64,000 bases of DNA, taken from contig CP001769.1 in NCBI GenBank assembly GCA_000024525.1, positions 806,001 through 870,000 on the forward strand, given 5' to 3'. This DNA comes from Spirosoma linguale DSM 74. Lineage in GTDB: Bacteria; Bacteroidota; Bacteroidia; Cytophagales; Spirosomataceae. A program made the translations under genes and the position numbers. Every line of letters begins with the position of its first letter. Position 1 is the stretch's first letter. Below, piece after piece: positions 27,457 through 35,306 of the stretch. Below the pieces are notes generated by a model. It did no database searches, was not told the origin of the DNA, and was given only the letters and a program-made list of their open reading frames with translations.

Positions 27457-27513
27457 ATGCAGGATGGATGCAAAGATTCATTAACCCAATGAATCTTTGC
27501 ATCCATCCTGCAT
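27457..27513. repeat. Perfect 26-base inverted repeat with repeated GGATG units
   Basis: The arms 27457-27482 and 27488-27513 are exact reverse complements around a 5-base loop. They contain GCAGGATG and GATGCAAA units. It separates two convergent genes and is preceded by seven A on the left, so it can end leftward transcription as well. Confidence 0.85.
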
Positions 27514-27514
27514 T

Positions 27515-28306
27515 TCATTTTGATTGTTTAGCTGTGAGGAGCCACTCGTAGGTGTTCATGGGTTGTGGCAAGCCATCGGGCTTTATTTGCAGATACATGA
27601 GGTGCAGGTGCGTAGGTGAGCGGCTTTTGTAGGCGTTAAAGCCACTACGTCCCATTTCGCCGAGTTTATCGCCCGCGCTAACCCACTGACCCGGTGTTAC
27701 ATCCACCTCATTGTTGTGTGCGTAGTAAAATAACCCGTGCAGGTTGGGGTCGTAGACCCATATCCAGTTCCCTCCCCGGTATTCGGAGCCGGGCTTCCAG
27801 GCTGTTTCAATGGCTAGTACCAGTCCCCGGGTCATGGCTAGAATATCCACCGGCTGGCCTGTTCGGTCATCAATGTTGTCCTGATTGCGATCACTTATAA
27901 AAATGTCCTGTGCCGGGTGGCTACCCCGTACGGTATAATCGAACAGATCGAAGCCGTTCCCTCGATAGCCTTCGCCATGTTTACCCCCAATAGCACTGGG
28001 GCTATAACCTCGTATCGGAAAATTAAAATACAGCCCAGTCTTACGAAGACTATCCCGTTGAATGGAATCCTGCCGGAAACTCTCCATACTGTGGAAGCGC
28101 GTCTGCAGACCATGCATGATGTGGCTGAACTGCTTCCGGGCAGAATCGGGTGTTATACTCTGCTCCCGAATTTGCGTGTATAAGGTCTGAAATTGCTGGC
28201 AGTAGGAGTAAAGCGTAGGGCTATCGGAGTTGCTGCTAACTTCCTGCGACGAAGCCACGTTTAGTCCTCCGATCAATAACGCCCCAACAATACCCAATAC
28301 TCGCAT
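27515..28306 (-). CDS. M23-family peptidase, exported
   Basis: 263 residues from the ATG at 28306 (MRVLGIVGALLIGGLNVASSQ, a good signal peptide); the in-frame ATG at 28330 adds eight residues. The LytM/M23 zinc motifs are visible: HPAQDIFISDRNQDN, with HxxxD in place of the classical spacing, and HLHLMYLQIKP near the end (HxH). It probably cleaves peptidoglycan cross-links, or acts as a non-catalytic LytM factor. Only part of the metal set can be confirmed by eye. Confidence 0.82.
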   Translation of the reverse strand: MRVLGIVGALLIGGLNVASSQEVSSNSDSPTLYSYCQQFQTLYTQIREQSITPDSARKQFSHIMHGLQTRFHSMESFRQDSIQRDSLRKTGLYFNFPIRGYSPSAIGGKHGEGYRGNGFDLFDYTVRGSHPAQDIFISDRNQDNIDDRTGQPVDILAMTRGLVLAIETAWKPGSEYRGGNWIWVYDPNLHGLFYYAHNNEVDVTPGQWVSAGDKLGEMGRSGFNAYKSRSPTHLHLMYLQIKPDGLPQPMNTYEWLLTAKQSK

Positions 28307-28330
28307 GAACGAAGTTACATCAATGTTCAC

Positions 28331-28826
28331 TCTGGTTGTATTCGATTAAGGAGGTAAAAATAAGCAAAGTAGAGCGACAGCGCTCTAAAAATGCAGTACG
28401 GAAAGCAACCATGTCTGTTTTTCAGGCTGCCCTACTAGCTAAGTGCTTGTAAGCAAGCTTCCCATAGCTCGTTTTTTTAGACGGTAAATCTAACCTGGGG
28501 GTTCACTATACGTACAGATTAATTGTAAAATTGAGTTTTCATTAATCCTCAGCCTGGATGTAGAGCCTAAGGAAGTGATTCGTTGCGGTCTCACTCACTT
28601 ACGCCTAAGCAATTAGCCCATTATCCAGACGATCAGTCAGTAGCTGTTTGAGAGTGGATAGGAGTTTTATTTTGGTATTAACGTTTATTTTACGCTGTAG
28701 GACTAGTGTATAGGATTCAGTCAATCAGGTAGTTGGCAAAAAAAAATAGAATATATCATAAAATCTTACAAATACATTTGGAAATCAAATTTATTGTGCC
28801 GTCCTTCGCTTAAATTTAAAATAGCA
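28331..28826. other. Intergenic region of about 500 bases
   Basis: No open frame or RNA gene could be supported. The right end is AT-rich and contains the candidate -7 element of the cold-shock gene. The middle has no strong hairpin. Confidence 0.5.
28773..28780 (+). promoter_or_regulatory. -7 promoter element of the cold-shock gene
   Basis: TACATTTG matches TAnnTTTG and lies 46 bases before the ATG at 28827, leaving a leader of about 40 bases. No TTG is found at the expected -33 distance. Confidence 0.5.
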
Positions 28827-29018
28827 ATGCAAACAGGAACTGTAAAATTCTTTAATGAAACCAAAGGGTTTGGTTTTATTAAACCCGATGACGGTGGCGA
28901 AGACATTTTTGTACACGCTTCCGGTCTCATCGACCAAATCCGTGAAAACGACAAAGTTAAATTCAATGTCGAGCGCGGTAAGAAAGGCTTAAACGCCGTA
29001 AACGTCGAAATGGCTTAA
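28827..29018 (+). CDS. Cold-shock protein (CspA family)
   Basis: 63 residues from the ATG at 28827 (MQTGTVKFFNETKGFGFI). The RNA-binding motifs RNP1 (KGFGFI) and RNP2 (DIFVHAS) are intact. It is a single CSD domain that binds single-stranded nucleic acid and melts RNA structure in the cytoplasm. It is monocistronic and followed by a strong terminator. Confidence 0.95.
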   Translation: MQTGTVKFFNETKGFGFIKPDDGGEDIFVHASGLIDQIRENDKVKFNVERGKKGLNAVNVEMA

Positions 29019-29046
29019 TCGTAAGATATACCAAGACAACCGTTGT

Positions 29047-29077
29047 AAAAAACATGCCAATTGGCATGTTTTTTTTT
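29047..29077 (+). terminator. Rho-independent terminator of the cold-shock gene
   Basis: AACATGCCAATTGGCATGTT (29051-29070) is a perfect palindrome followed by a T run. Confidence 0.9.
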
Positions 29078-29208
29078 GCCCTGTCGGTTCCTCAGGCCAT
29101 TTTTGCAGGACCTTTTCGTTCTGCCATATGTTGGGGCGCTGTTAAGCCAGTACACGGTACAGCTGAAGCCCGACATAGCATTAAAGCAAAAGGTCTACTC
29201 TTTTTAGT

Positions 29209-31350
29209 ATGACCCAATCTGTTGAACAACGCATTGCTGCCCGGCTTAGCCTACATCTTAAATCGGTAGCCGCTACCATCGAACTACTCAACGGTGGAGC
29301 CACCGTTCCCTTTATCGCCCGATATCGTAAGGAGTTGACCGCATCCAATGGTAATCCGCTCGATGAAGTACAAATCGGCCAAATCAAAGACACCTACCAG
29401 AAAATACTCGATCTGGATAAACGGCGTGAAACCGTAATCAAGTCCATCGATGAGCAGGGAAAACTCACGCCCGATCTCCAAAAGAAGCTTGAATCGACGG
29501 ATTCAATGACTGACCTGGAAGATCTTTATCTGCCATTTCGCCAAAAGCGAAAAACACGTGCCACGATTGCTATTGAACGAGGACTGGAGCCACTTGCCAA
29601 CGTAATTCTGGCTCAGCGTGAGGCCTCCCTCGACCAAATTGTGCAACGATACCTTTCCGACGCCGTTGCTACTGCCGCCGATGCTTTGCAGGGCGCACGC
29701 GATATTCTGGCTGAGCGGATCAGTGAAAACGTAGATGCCCGACAGCGTATTCGCAACCTGTTTGAACGGGAGGCTATTGTGCGTTCTGTCGTTAAAAAAG
29801 GAAAAGAAGCGGAGGGTGTTAAGTATCGGGATTACTTCGACTTTGCCGAGCCCCTGCGCCGGGTACCCTCTCACCGCTTGCTGGCCTTGCGTCGGGGTGA
29901 GGCCGAGGGGGTCCTGTCTGTAGGCATCGGACCCGATGAAGAGGCTGCTATTGAACGGCTCGAACGGCAATTTGTTGCCGACCGCTCGGGGACGCCCGCC
30001 TGCAAGGACCAACTGGCTCTGGCGATCCGTGACGGGTACAAACGTCTGCTTAAGCCTTCGCTCGAAACAGAGTTTGCTAATACGTCTAAAGAGAAGGCTG
30101 ATGCGGAAGCTATTCGGATTTTTGCTGACAACCTGCGCCAGCTATTGCTCAGCGCTCCTCTCGGTCAGAAACGTGTTTTAGCCATTGACCCCGGCTTTCG
30201 TACGGGTTGTAAAACAGTTTGTCTGGACGCTCAGGGGAATCTGCTGGCCGATACGGTTTTGTATCTGTCGCACTCAGATGCCCAACGGCAGCAGGCGGTG
30301 CAAACCGTTCAAAAGCTGGTAAGCCAATACAAGATCGATGCTATCGCTGTTGGAAATGGTACCGCCGGGCGAGAAACGGAAGAGTTTATCCAATCGCTTA
30401 AACTTGATAAACCCATCTTTATTGTCAGCGAACAGGGTGCCTCAATTTATTCGGCATCCGAGGTTGCGCGTGAAGAATTCCCTGATCATGATGTAACCGT
30501 TCGTGGCGCAGTTAGCATTGGTCGGCGACTTATGGACCCGCTGGCCGAATTGGTGAAAATCGATCCTAAATCCATCGGTGTTGGTCAATACCAGCACGAT
30601 GTTGACCAAACCGATCTGAAGACCAGTCTGGATGCTGTTGTTGAGAGTTGTGTGAATCAGGTTGGTGTTTCGCTCAATACGGCCAGTGCTTACTTGTTGC
30701 GGTATGTATCGGGTTTGGGACCACAACTGGCTGGCAATATTGTGGCTTACCGGGCAGCTAACGGGGCGTTTTCTTCTCGCGAACAGCTTAAAAAAGTGCC
30801 CCGGTTAGGCCCAAAAGCATTTGAGCAATGCGCAGGCTTTTTGCGTATCGAAGGTGCCAAAAACCCCCTGGATAATAGTGCGGTCCATCCAGAGCGGTAT
30901 AGCGTTGTGGAGCGGATGGCTGCGGAGGTTGGTAGTCGTGTGGAAGAATTGATTATGCGCCCGGACTTACGTCAGCAGATTAAAGTTGAAAAGTATGTAA
31001 CAAACGAGGTGGGTCTGCCAACGCTTCGGGATATTCTGTCTGAACTTGCCAAGCCTGGCCGCGATCCAAGGGAGCAGCTTTCGGTCTTTGATTATGATAC
31101 CCGCGTTCGAACGGTTGATGACCTGCATGAGGGTATGGTACTGCCTGGCGTTGTAACAAATATTACAGCCTTCGGTGCTTTCGTGGACATTGGCGTGAAA
31201 CAGGATGGTTTAGTGCACATCTCACAGTTGGCCAACCATTTTGTTTCTGACCCGAACACAGTGGTTAAGGTTTACCAAAAAGTAAAAGTTAAAGTAATGG
31301 AGGTTGATAAGGCCCGTAAACGGATTGCATTGTCTATGAAAATTCAATAG
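29209..31350 (+). CDS. tex: Tex-family RNA-binding transcription accessory protein
   Basis: 713 residues. N-terminal Tex helices (VPFIARYRKELTASNGNPLDEVQ), the YqgF-like RNase-H fold (VLAIDPGFRTGCKTVCLDAQG), the helix-hairpin-helix block (NIVAYRAANGAFSSREQLKKVPRLGPKAFEQCAGFLRI, here in parts) and the C-terminal S1 domain (EGMVLPGVVTNITAFGAFVDIGV to SMKIQ) appear in the canonical order. Tex proteins bind RNA and associate with transcribing polymerase. The length is close to usual. It stands alone in its transcription unit. Confidence 0.94.
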   Translation: MTQSVEQRIAARLSLHLKSVAATIELLNGGATVPFIARYRKELTASNGNPLDEVQIGQIKDTYQKILDLDKRRETVIKSIDEQGKLTPDLQKKLESTDSMTDLEDLYLPFRQKRKTRATIAIERGLEPLANVILAQREASLDQIVQRYLSDAVATAADALQGARDILAERISENVDARQRIRNLFEREAIVRSVVKKGKEAEGVKYRDYFDFAEPLRRVPSHRLLALRRGEAEGVLSVGIGPDEEAAIERLERQFVADRSGTPACKDQLALAIRDGYKRLLKPSLETEFANTSKEKADAEAIRIFADNLRQLLLSAPLGQKRVLAIDPGFRTGCKTVCLDAQGNLLADTVLYLSHSDAQRQQAVQTVQKLVSQYKIDAIAVGNGTAGRETEEFIQSLKLDKPIFIVSEQGASIYSASEVAREEFPDHDVTVRGAVSIGRRLMDPLAELVKIDPKSIGVGQYQHDVDQTDLKTSLDAVVESCVNQVGVSLNTASAYLLRYVSGLGPQLAGNIVAYRAANGAFSSREQLKKVPRLGPKAFEQCAGFLRIEGAKNPLDNSAVHPERYSVVERMAAEVGSRVEELIMRPDLRQQIKVEKYVTNEVGLPTLRDILSELAKPGRDPREQLSVFDYDTRVRTVDDLHEGMVLPGVVTNITAFGAFVDIGVKQDGLVHISQLANHFVSDPNTVVKVYQKVKVKVMEVDKARKRIALSMKIQ

Positions 31351-31418
31351 GTTGCAATAGTCTACTACACCGAATCGTTAAAACAAACAGACCTTATACT
31401 GACCCTAACTAATCCTGT

Positions 31419-32042
31419 ATGCAACAACGCTGGTCTCGGGAAATTCTGCGTTCCGTACTGCTGAGTGCCTGTTTATTGTCGCTGCTTACAGCCTGTAATG
31501 CACTCCGTTCCTCTGGTCCATCCGTTAGTCGTCGTCCATCCCCATCGCGTTCCGTTGCCAGTCGAACGCCAACGGGTAGAACACCGTCTCGTCCCCCTGC
31601 CGTACCGGCTAAATCGGTTGGTAAGGTCGTTGATAGTCGTACCTACGAAAGCCGATATGTACCCGAAGTGGTTAAGATTGCCCGGACGTATACGGGAACG
31701 CCTTATCGCTCGGGAGGAAACACGACGGATGGCATTGACTGCTCCGGGCTTGTGTATGCTGTTTTTAATACTGTTGGATTAAAAATGCCCCGCATTTCCT
31801 GGCAGCAATCTGAAGTGGGCCATGAAGTAGAAGTTGATGAGATCTTACCGGGCGATTTAATTTTCTTTGTTCCCGATAAAGGTCAGGCGGGCTATGTCTC
31901 GCATACGGGTATTGTGACTGAAGTAAATGGTAACCAGAATATCCGGTTTATTCATGCGTCCTCGTCGCGGGGCGTTCGGGAGGATAATCTTTATGCTGAT
32001 TATTTCAAGGGACGATTTGTAAAAGCACTACGTCCATTTTAA
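31419..32042 (+). CDS. NlpC/P60 cell-wall peptidase, lipoprotein
   Basis: 207 residues. The signal peptide ends in a lipobox (SLLTAC), so Cys is the likely lipidated residue. A Ser/Pro/Arg-rich spacer follows. The NlpC/P60 domain has Cys in DGIDCSGLVYAVF, His in VSHTGIVTEV and a second His in IRFIHASSSRGV. It cuts D-gamma-Glu-type bonds of peptidoglycan stem peptides on the cell-envelope side. The gene is closed by a perfect bidirectional hairpin. Confidence 0.93.
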   Translation: MQQRWSREILRSVLLSACLLSLLTACNALRSSGPSVSRRPSPSRSVASRTPTGRTPSRPPAVPAKSVGKVVDSRTYESRYVPEVVKIARTYTGTPYRSGGNTTDGIDCSGLVYAVFNTVGLKMPRISWQQSEVGHEVEVDEILPGDLIFFVPDKGQAGYVSHTGIVTEVNGNQNIRFIHASSSRGVREDNLYADYFKGRFVKALRPF

Positions 32043-32050
32043 TATACCTT

Positions 32051-32096
32051 CTGTCATAAAAAAAGCGCTCCTTCCAGAGCGCTTTTTTTATGACAG
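32051..32096. terminator. Bidirectional terminator
   Basis: 20-base perfect arms (32051-32070 and 32077-32096) around a 6-base loop. The stem includes an A7 and a T7 run flanking GCGCTC, so it can stop transcription in both directions between convergent genes. Confidence 0.92.
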
Positions 32097-32102
32097 AAGT
32101 GG

Positions 32103-32357
32103 TTAAACCGTTGGCTGTGTACTGTTAATGAGTTCTTCCCAATGGGCTCGATCTTTATTTTTGAGCTTCATTTCCAGGCTTAATGCTTCATTACGTGTGT
32201 CGAATGACTGAGAAAATCGTACCTCCCAGGGTTTTCCGCCAGCGGTAGTTGGGTTTGTTTTTGCATTATGTTGCCATAACGCTATTTTCAGGTCTTTAGC
32301 CTGACCAATAAAATACTGATCAGTAGTTGGACTATATATAATATATACTGTGTGCAT
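32103..32357 (-). CDS. GIY-YIG domain protein with degenerate catalytic motif
   Basis: 84 residues from the ATG at 32357 (MHTVYIIYSPTTDQYFIGQAK). The fold signature is visible as VYIIYS and YFIG, then PWEVRFSQSFDTRNEALSLEMKLKNK, as in small URI-type GIY-YIG proteins. The loop that normally reads DLxxRLxxH is DLKIALWQH, so the catalytic arginine position is lost. It may be inactive or bind nucleic acid without cutting. It is read towards the NlpC/P60 gene, away from the tRNA. Confidence 0.78.
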   Translation of the reverse strand: MHTVYIIYSPTTDQYFIGQAKDLKIALWQHNAKTNPTTAGGKPWEVRFSQSFDTRNEALSLEMKLKNKDRAHWEELINSTQPTV

Positions 32358-32466
32358 GTGGGTGTCGGAAGTATTATCAAAACTACGCAATTGGTAATAC
32401 AAAACAAATATTGACTCAGTAAGTAGTGGTGTTCGGCAGAAGATTCAAAAAAAAGAGATTTACTAG

Positions 32467-32498
32467 TTGTGACAAGTGGTTTTTTTTTCTCATCTTTG
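32467..32498 (+). promoter_or_regulatory. Promoter of the tRNA-Ala gene
   Basis: TTG at 32467-32469 and CATCTTTG at 32491-32498 with a 21-base spacer. The -7 box differs from TAnnTTTG only in its first base. Transcription would begin shortly before the tRNA at 32530. Confidence 0.5.
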
Positions 32499-32529
32499 CA
32501 ACCACAAAACGCACTACAGCGGTTTTGAC

Positions 32530-32603
32530 GGGGGATTAGCTCAGCTGGCTAGAGCGCTTCCATGGCATGGAAGAGGTCATCGGTTCGACTCCGATATTCT
32601 CCA
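32530..32603 (+). tRNA. tRNA-Ala (anticodon GGC)
   Basis: The acceptor stem GGGGGAT pairs with ATTCTCC. The D stem is GCTC...GAGC, the anticodon arm CTTCC-ATGGCAT-GGAAG with GGC at positions 34-36, and the T arm ATCGG-TTCGACT-CCGAT. The discriminator base is A, and CCA is not encoded. The 3' end forms the left attachment site of the integrated element, and the gene remains intact. Confidence 0.95.
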
Positions 32604-32608
32604 CAACA
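32590..32608 (+). repeat. attL core
   Basis: 19 bases, TCCGATATTCTCCACAACA, made of the last 14 bases of the tRNA and 5 bases after it. Identical to the right copy at 48850. Confidence 0.9.
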
Positions 32609-32616
32609 ACGTTATA

Positions 32617-32650
32617 AAACCTGTTTTCTGCCCCGAAAACAGGTTTTTTC
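32617..32650 (+). terminator. Terminator after the tRNA, supplied by the element
   Basis: AAACCTGTTTTC pairs with GAAAACAGGTTT around a 6-base loop, followed by T. It lies just inside attL, so the element replaces the original terminator, which now sits beyond attR. Confidence 0.85.
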
Positions 32651-32695
32651 ATGTATAGCCATTTAGATTTAACAAAACGCTTAACACTATCCGCA

Positions 32696-33877
32696 ATGCA
32701 ACCGGCCAAAAAGGGGCAAAATCAACCACCACCGTACCGAAACTGTAAACTGTATCACTACGATTATGACACCTCAAAAACTTGGTTACTTGAGTTCTAC
32801 CAATGGAACATAGTTACCCAACGAAAGGAAAGACGATTCTTTTCTAAGTTCAACCACATCAAGGATGCTAAGAAGCGATTAGCCGAAGCCCAGAAGTGGG
32901 AACGCTTCATCAATCAACAATTAGAGCAGGGTTCTGTCTATAATCCTGCCATCGGTAAGACACCAGCACCTAAACCCGTTGCTAGTCCGCTTCTGCTGAC
33001 AGATTTAGAAAGTTATCTAGCTGACAAAAAAAGTACGTTAGGTTCTGAGGAGTCCTATAAGGTTTATAGGAATTTCAGCGATAAGCTAAAAACCTTTATC
33101 GCTTCCAATAAACTTGATCAGTTATCGACTAAGGATGTCACACCGGAAATTTGTGAGCAGTACCGGGATTACATTCTTAAGCTGCATGAACATCCAACCA
33201 CAAGAAGAAAAGAAATTACCCAGGCTAAAACCTTCTTTCAGTACTACGCTAAGAAAGGACGGAGACGGTATGATGTAAGCCCGGCTTCTGATCTTGAGCT
33301 CGTGCCTAAACAGGAGTCTCAAATGCACGAACCCTATACTGATAAGCAGGTATCGGATATTATTGATTTGATCGAGCAAAAGCAGGATTTTCAATTACTG
33401 CTGTTTATCTACTTTGTGCATTACTGCTTTGCTCGTCCCGGTAAAGAAGTACGATTAATGCAGGTAAAAGACCTTCGTGAACGTTCGGTTATGATTCGCC
33501 CAGGCCGTTCTAAAACCAGCATTACCAAAGCACCTACGCTTCCTAAACCATTGGCCGAACTCATTGACTTCTTAGACATCCGTTCGTGTAATCCTGAGTT
33601 CTACGTATTTGGCAATGAAGGAAAACCCGGCTCTGTCCCGGTGGGTAAGAATCATTTCTACTATCGTCATTCCAAGATACTTGCAGAACTAGGAATAGTC
33701 GGTAAGTACACCGTTTACGGCTGGAAACATACGGGAAACATCAAAGCTATTCGTTTAGGCATAAACCCGAAAAAACTGCAATTACAGAACGGGTTTACTG
33801 AGTATCGAACGATGGAGATTTATACCAGACGACTAGCCGCTTTTGCTGACGATGAGATTTATGATAAGTTCATTTAA
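32696..33877 (+). CDS. int: Tyrosine recombinase (phage integrase)
   Basis: 393 residues from the ATG at 32696. An in-frame ATG at 32651 lies on the terminator tail and is less likely. It has an N-terminal SAM-like DNA-binding part (LLLTDLESYLADKKSTLGSEESYKVYRNFSDKL) and a C-terminal catalytic domain: Arg in FARPGKEVRLMQ, His in YGWKHTGN and the Tyr nucleophile in TMEIYTRRLAAF. The second His/Arg box is unusual: HTGNIK in place of HxxR, and LQNGFTEYR where LGH is common. This is a divergent Bacteroidota-type integrase. It catalyses site-specific insertion at the tRNA. Confidence 0.9.
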   Translation: MQPAKKGQNQPPPYRNCKLYHYDYDTSKTWLLEFYQWNIVTQRKERRFFSKFNHIKDAKKRLAEAQKWERFINQQLEQGSVYNPAIGKTPAPKPVASPLLLTDLESYLADKKSTLGSEESYKVYRNFSDKLKTFIASNKLDQLSTKDVTPEICEQYRDYILKLHEHPTTRRKEITQAKTFFQYYAKKGRRRYDVSPASDLELVPKQESQMHEPYTDKQVSDIIDLIEQKQDFQLLLFIYFVHYCFARPGKEVRLMQVKDLRERSVMIRPGRSKTSITKAPTLPKPLAELIDFLDIRSCNPEFYVFGNEGKPGSVPVGKNHFYYRHSKILAELGIVGKYTVYGWKHTGNIKAIRLGINPKKLQLQNGFTEYRTMEIYTRRLAAFADDEIYDKFI

Positions 33878-33909
33878 CCAATAGTTCAACCTTAAACACC
33901 GTATCCAAA

Positions 33910-34494
33910 ATGAAAACTAGTTTTCCCATTTCCTTTGTGATTCTATGCATTATTACTGTAGCGTGTCATAAAGATGTACAACCTCGTCCAACGGCTGATT
34001 TTACATATAGTGTTTATAGTAGCTCCAATGTTGAAAAGGTATTTCAATTTACTAACACCTCTAAAAATGCTGATAGATACCAATGGTTAACGCCTACAGG
34101 TCTTGCCAGTTCAGATAAGGATATTAAAGTTAGAGTTACAGAAAACGCACGTATAAACGTTTCTTTGACTGCTAAAAATGATGTTGGAGAAGACACTAAA
34201 ACAGAAAGCATAGATGTAGCTGGTTTAGCGACTACAGGAAATTTTATATTCTTTACCAGTGTCCCAGATAAGGGAGATATAAGTATCTACGTAAATAGCA
34301 TATTGCAGGGAAAAATTACCAAGTACTATTCTAGTGGATCGCCTTCATGTGGCGAACAAGGGTCTGTAACTGTGACATTACCACCTGCTACTTATCCTTA
34401 TACTGCAAAATCAGAAGGTTTATTCCCTTATAATTGGTCTGGTACGTTTACTGTAGTTCGTGGTAGTTGTAATAGTATTAGATTAACAAAATAG
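33910..34494 (+). CDS. Lipoprotein with PKD-like domain
   Basis: 194 residues. The signal peptide has a lipobox (CIITVAC, Cys about residue 20). A PKD/Ig-like beta domain follows (PTADFTYSVYSSSNVEKVFQFTNTS and AKNDVGEDTKTESIDV), then a second beta region with two Cys (SPSCGEQGSVTVTLPPATYPYTA and RGSCNSIRLTK). It lies alone behind the integrase on the plus strand, facing away from the late operon. It may be a cargo gene that changes the host surface, for instance superinfection exclusion. That role is inference only. Confidence 0.75.
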   Translation: MKTSFPISFVILCIITVACHKDVQPRPTADFTYSVYSSSNVEKVFQFTNTSKNADRYQWLTPTGLASSDKDIKVRVTENARINVSLTAKNDVGEDTKTESIDVAGLATTGNFIFFTSVPDKGDISIYVNSILQGKITKYYSSGSPSCGEQGSVTVTLPPATYPYTAKSEGLFPYNWSGTFTVVRGSCNSIRLTK

Positions 34495-34513
34495 AGTAAC
34501 ATGAACTTTCACG

Positions 34514-34544
34514 AAAAAGCCCGGCCATAACAGCCGGGCTTTTT
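34514..34544. terminator. Bidirectional GCCCGGC hairpin
   Basis: AAAAAGCCCGGC and GCCGGGCTTTTT form a strong stem between the convergent lipoprotein and late operon. The same core stem recurs at other places in the element. Confidence 0.88.
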
Positions 34545-35294
34545 CTATGGCAGTAAAATCAACAAATTTCCTTGACTGTCAGTCGAATACTTAGGCCGTT
34601 TGCGCTCTTCTAAAAGGAATACCAAACCGGCCAATAACAGGCAAAATAGGGCTGCATTCCTTCCCGCTTTACCCAGGGCAAACAGGATGAACAGAATACC
34701 ACCGGCAACAAATAAATAGTATTTCTCTGCATCACGTAAAGCCCGTAAAGACATCGGTGCAATAAATCCGGAATAAAGGGTAAGGTCTGTTTTCTTTCCT
34801 TCTCTGTCGTCTGCAACCAGTAATCCGGAAGGCATCACAACGTTCCTTCCTTCTATGGCAATGGGTATATAGGAGTTGTGCCGGTCTGCCTGGCTGGTTC
34901 TATCGTAGAAGTTAAGCCGCTTGAGATCGTATGCCGTACCCGTACCCGTTACCGGATGAGAATGAAAAAGCAAGGGTAATGCACCTTCTGAAATACACTG
35001 CTTAATTGCATTGGCTAAGAGTGTTTTGCTGGTTGCATAGGCTTTCTTTCGTTCGGCTGGTTGTAGCAGGTTTGGGAGTTCTACCCATTTGCTGACTGTT
35101 AATTTCCTGTTTGCTAGGTCAGGAAAACAGAAGAGTAATCCGCCCGTTTCCTCACTTTTCGGATAAGCCTTATTCAGACTTTGCAGAACATTAGGAGAAA
35201 CCACGAACACAACCGGAGCGTTAAGAACCAGCGTTGGCCGGTTCTCCGTTGTGATCGTCCGAAGCATTCCGGATTTTTCTAATTCAGCTATCAT
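34545..35294 (-). CDS. Membrane-anchored JAB/JAMM-like metalloprotease
   Basis: 249 residues. The N-terminal domain has JAMM signatures: Glu49 in KSEETGGLLF and LLFHSHPVTGTGTAYD, giving His111, His113 and Asp123 with one residue fewer than the classical HxHx7SxxD spacing. The last third has two or three membrane segments (YYLFVAGGILFILFALG and FCLLLAGLVFLL). JAMM domains cut isopeptide or peptide bonds and occur in phage tail-tip proteins, but here the domain is tied to a membrane. As the last gene of the late operon it may act in virion maturation or entry (inference). Confidence 0.72.
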   Translation of the reverse strand: MIAELEKSGMLRTITTENRPTLVLNAPVVFVVSPNVLQSLNKAYPKSEETGGLLFCFPDLANRKLTVSKWVELPNLLQPAERKKAYATSKTLLANAIKQCISEGALPLLFHSHPVTGTGTAYDLKRLNFYDRTSQADRHNSYIPIAIEGRNVVMPSGLLVADDREGKKTDLTLYSGFIAPMSLRALRDAEKYYLFVAGGILFILFALGKAGRNAALFCLLLAGLVFLLEERKRPKYSTDSQGNLLILLP

Positions 35295-35306
35295 AGGGTA
35301 AACGAA

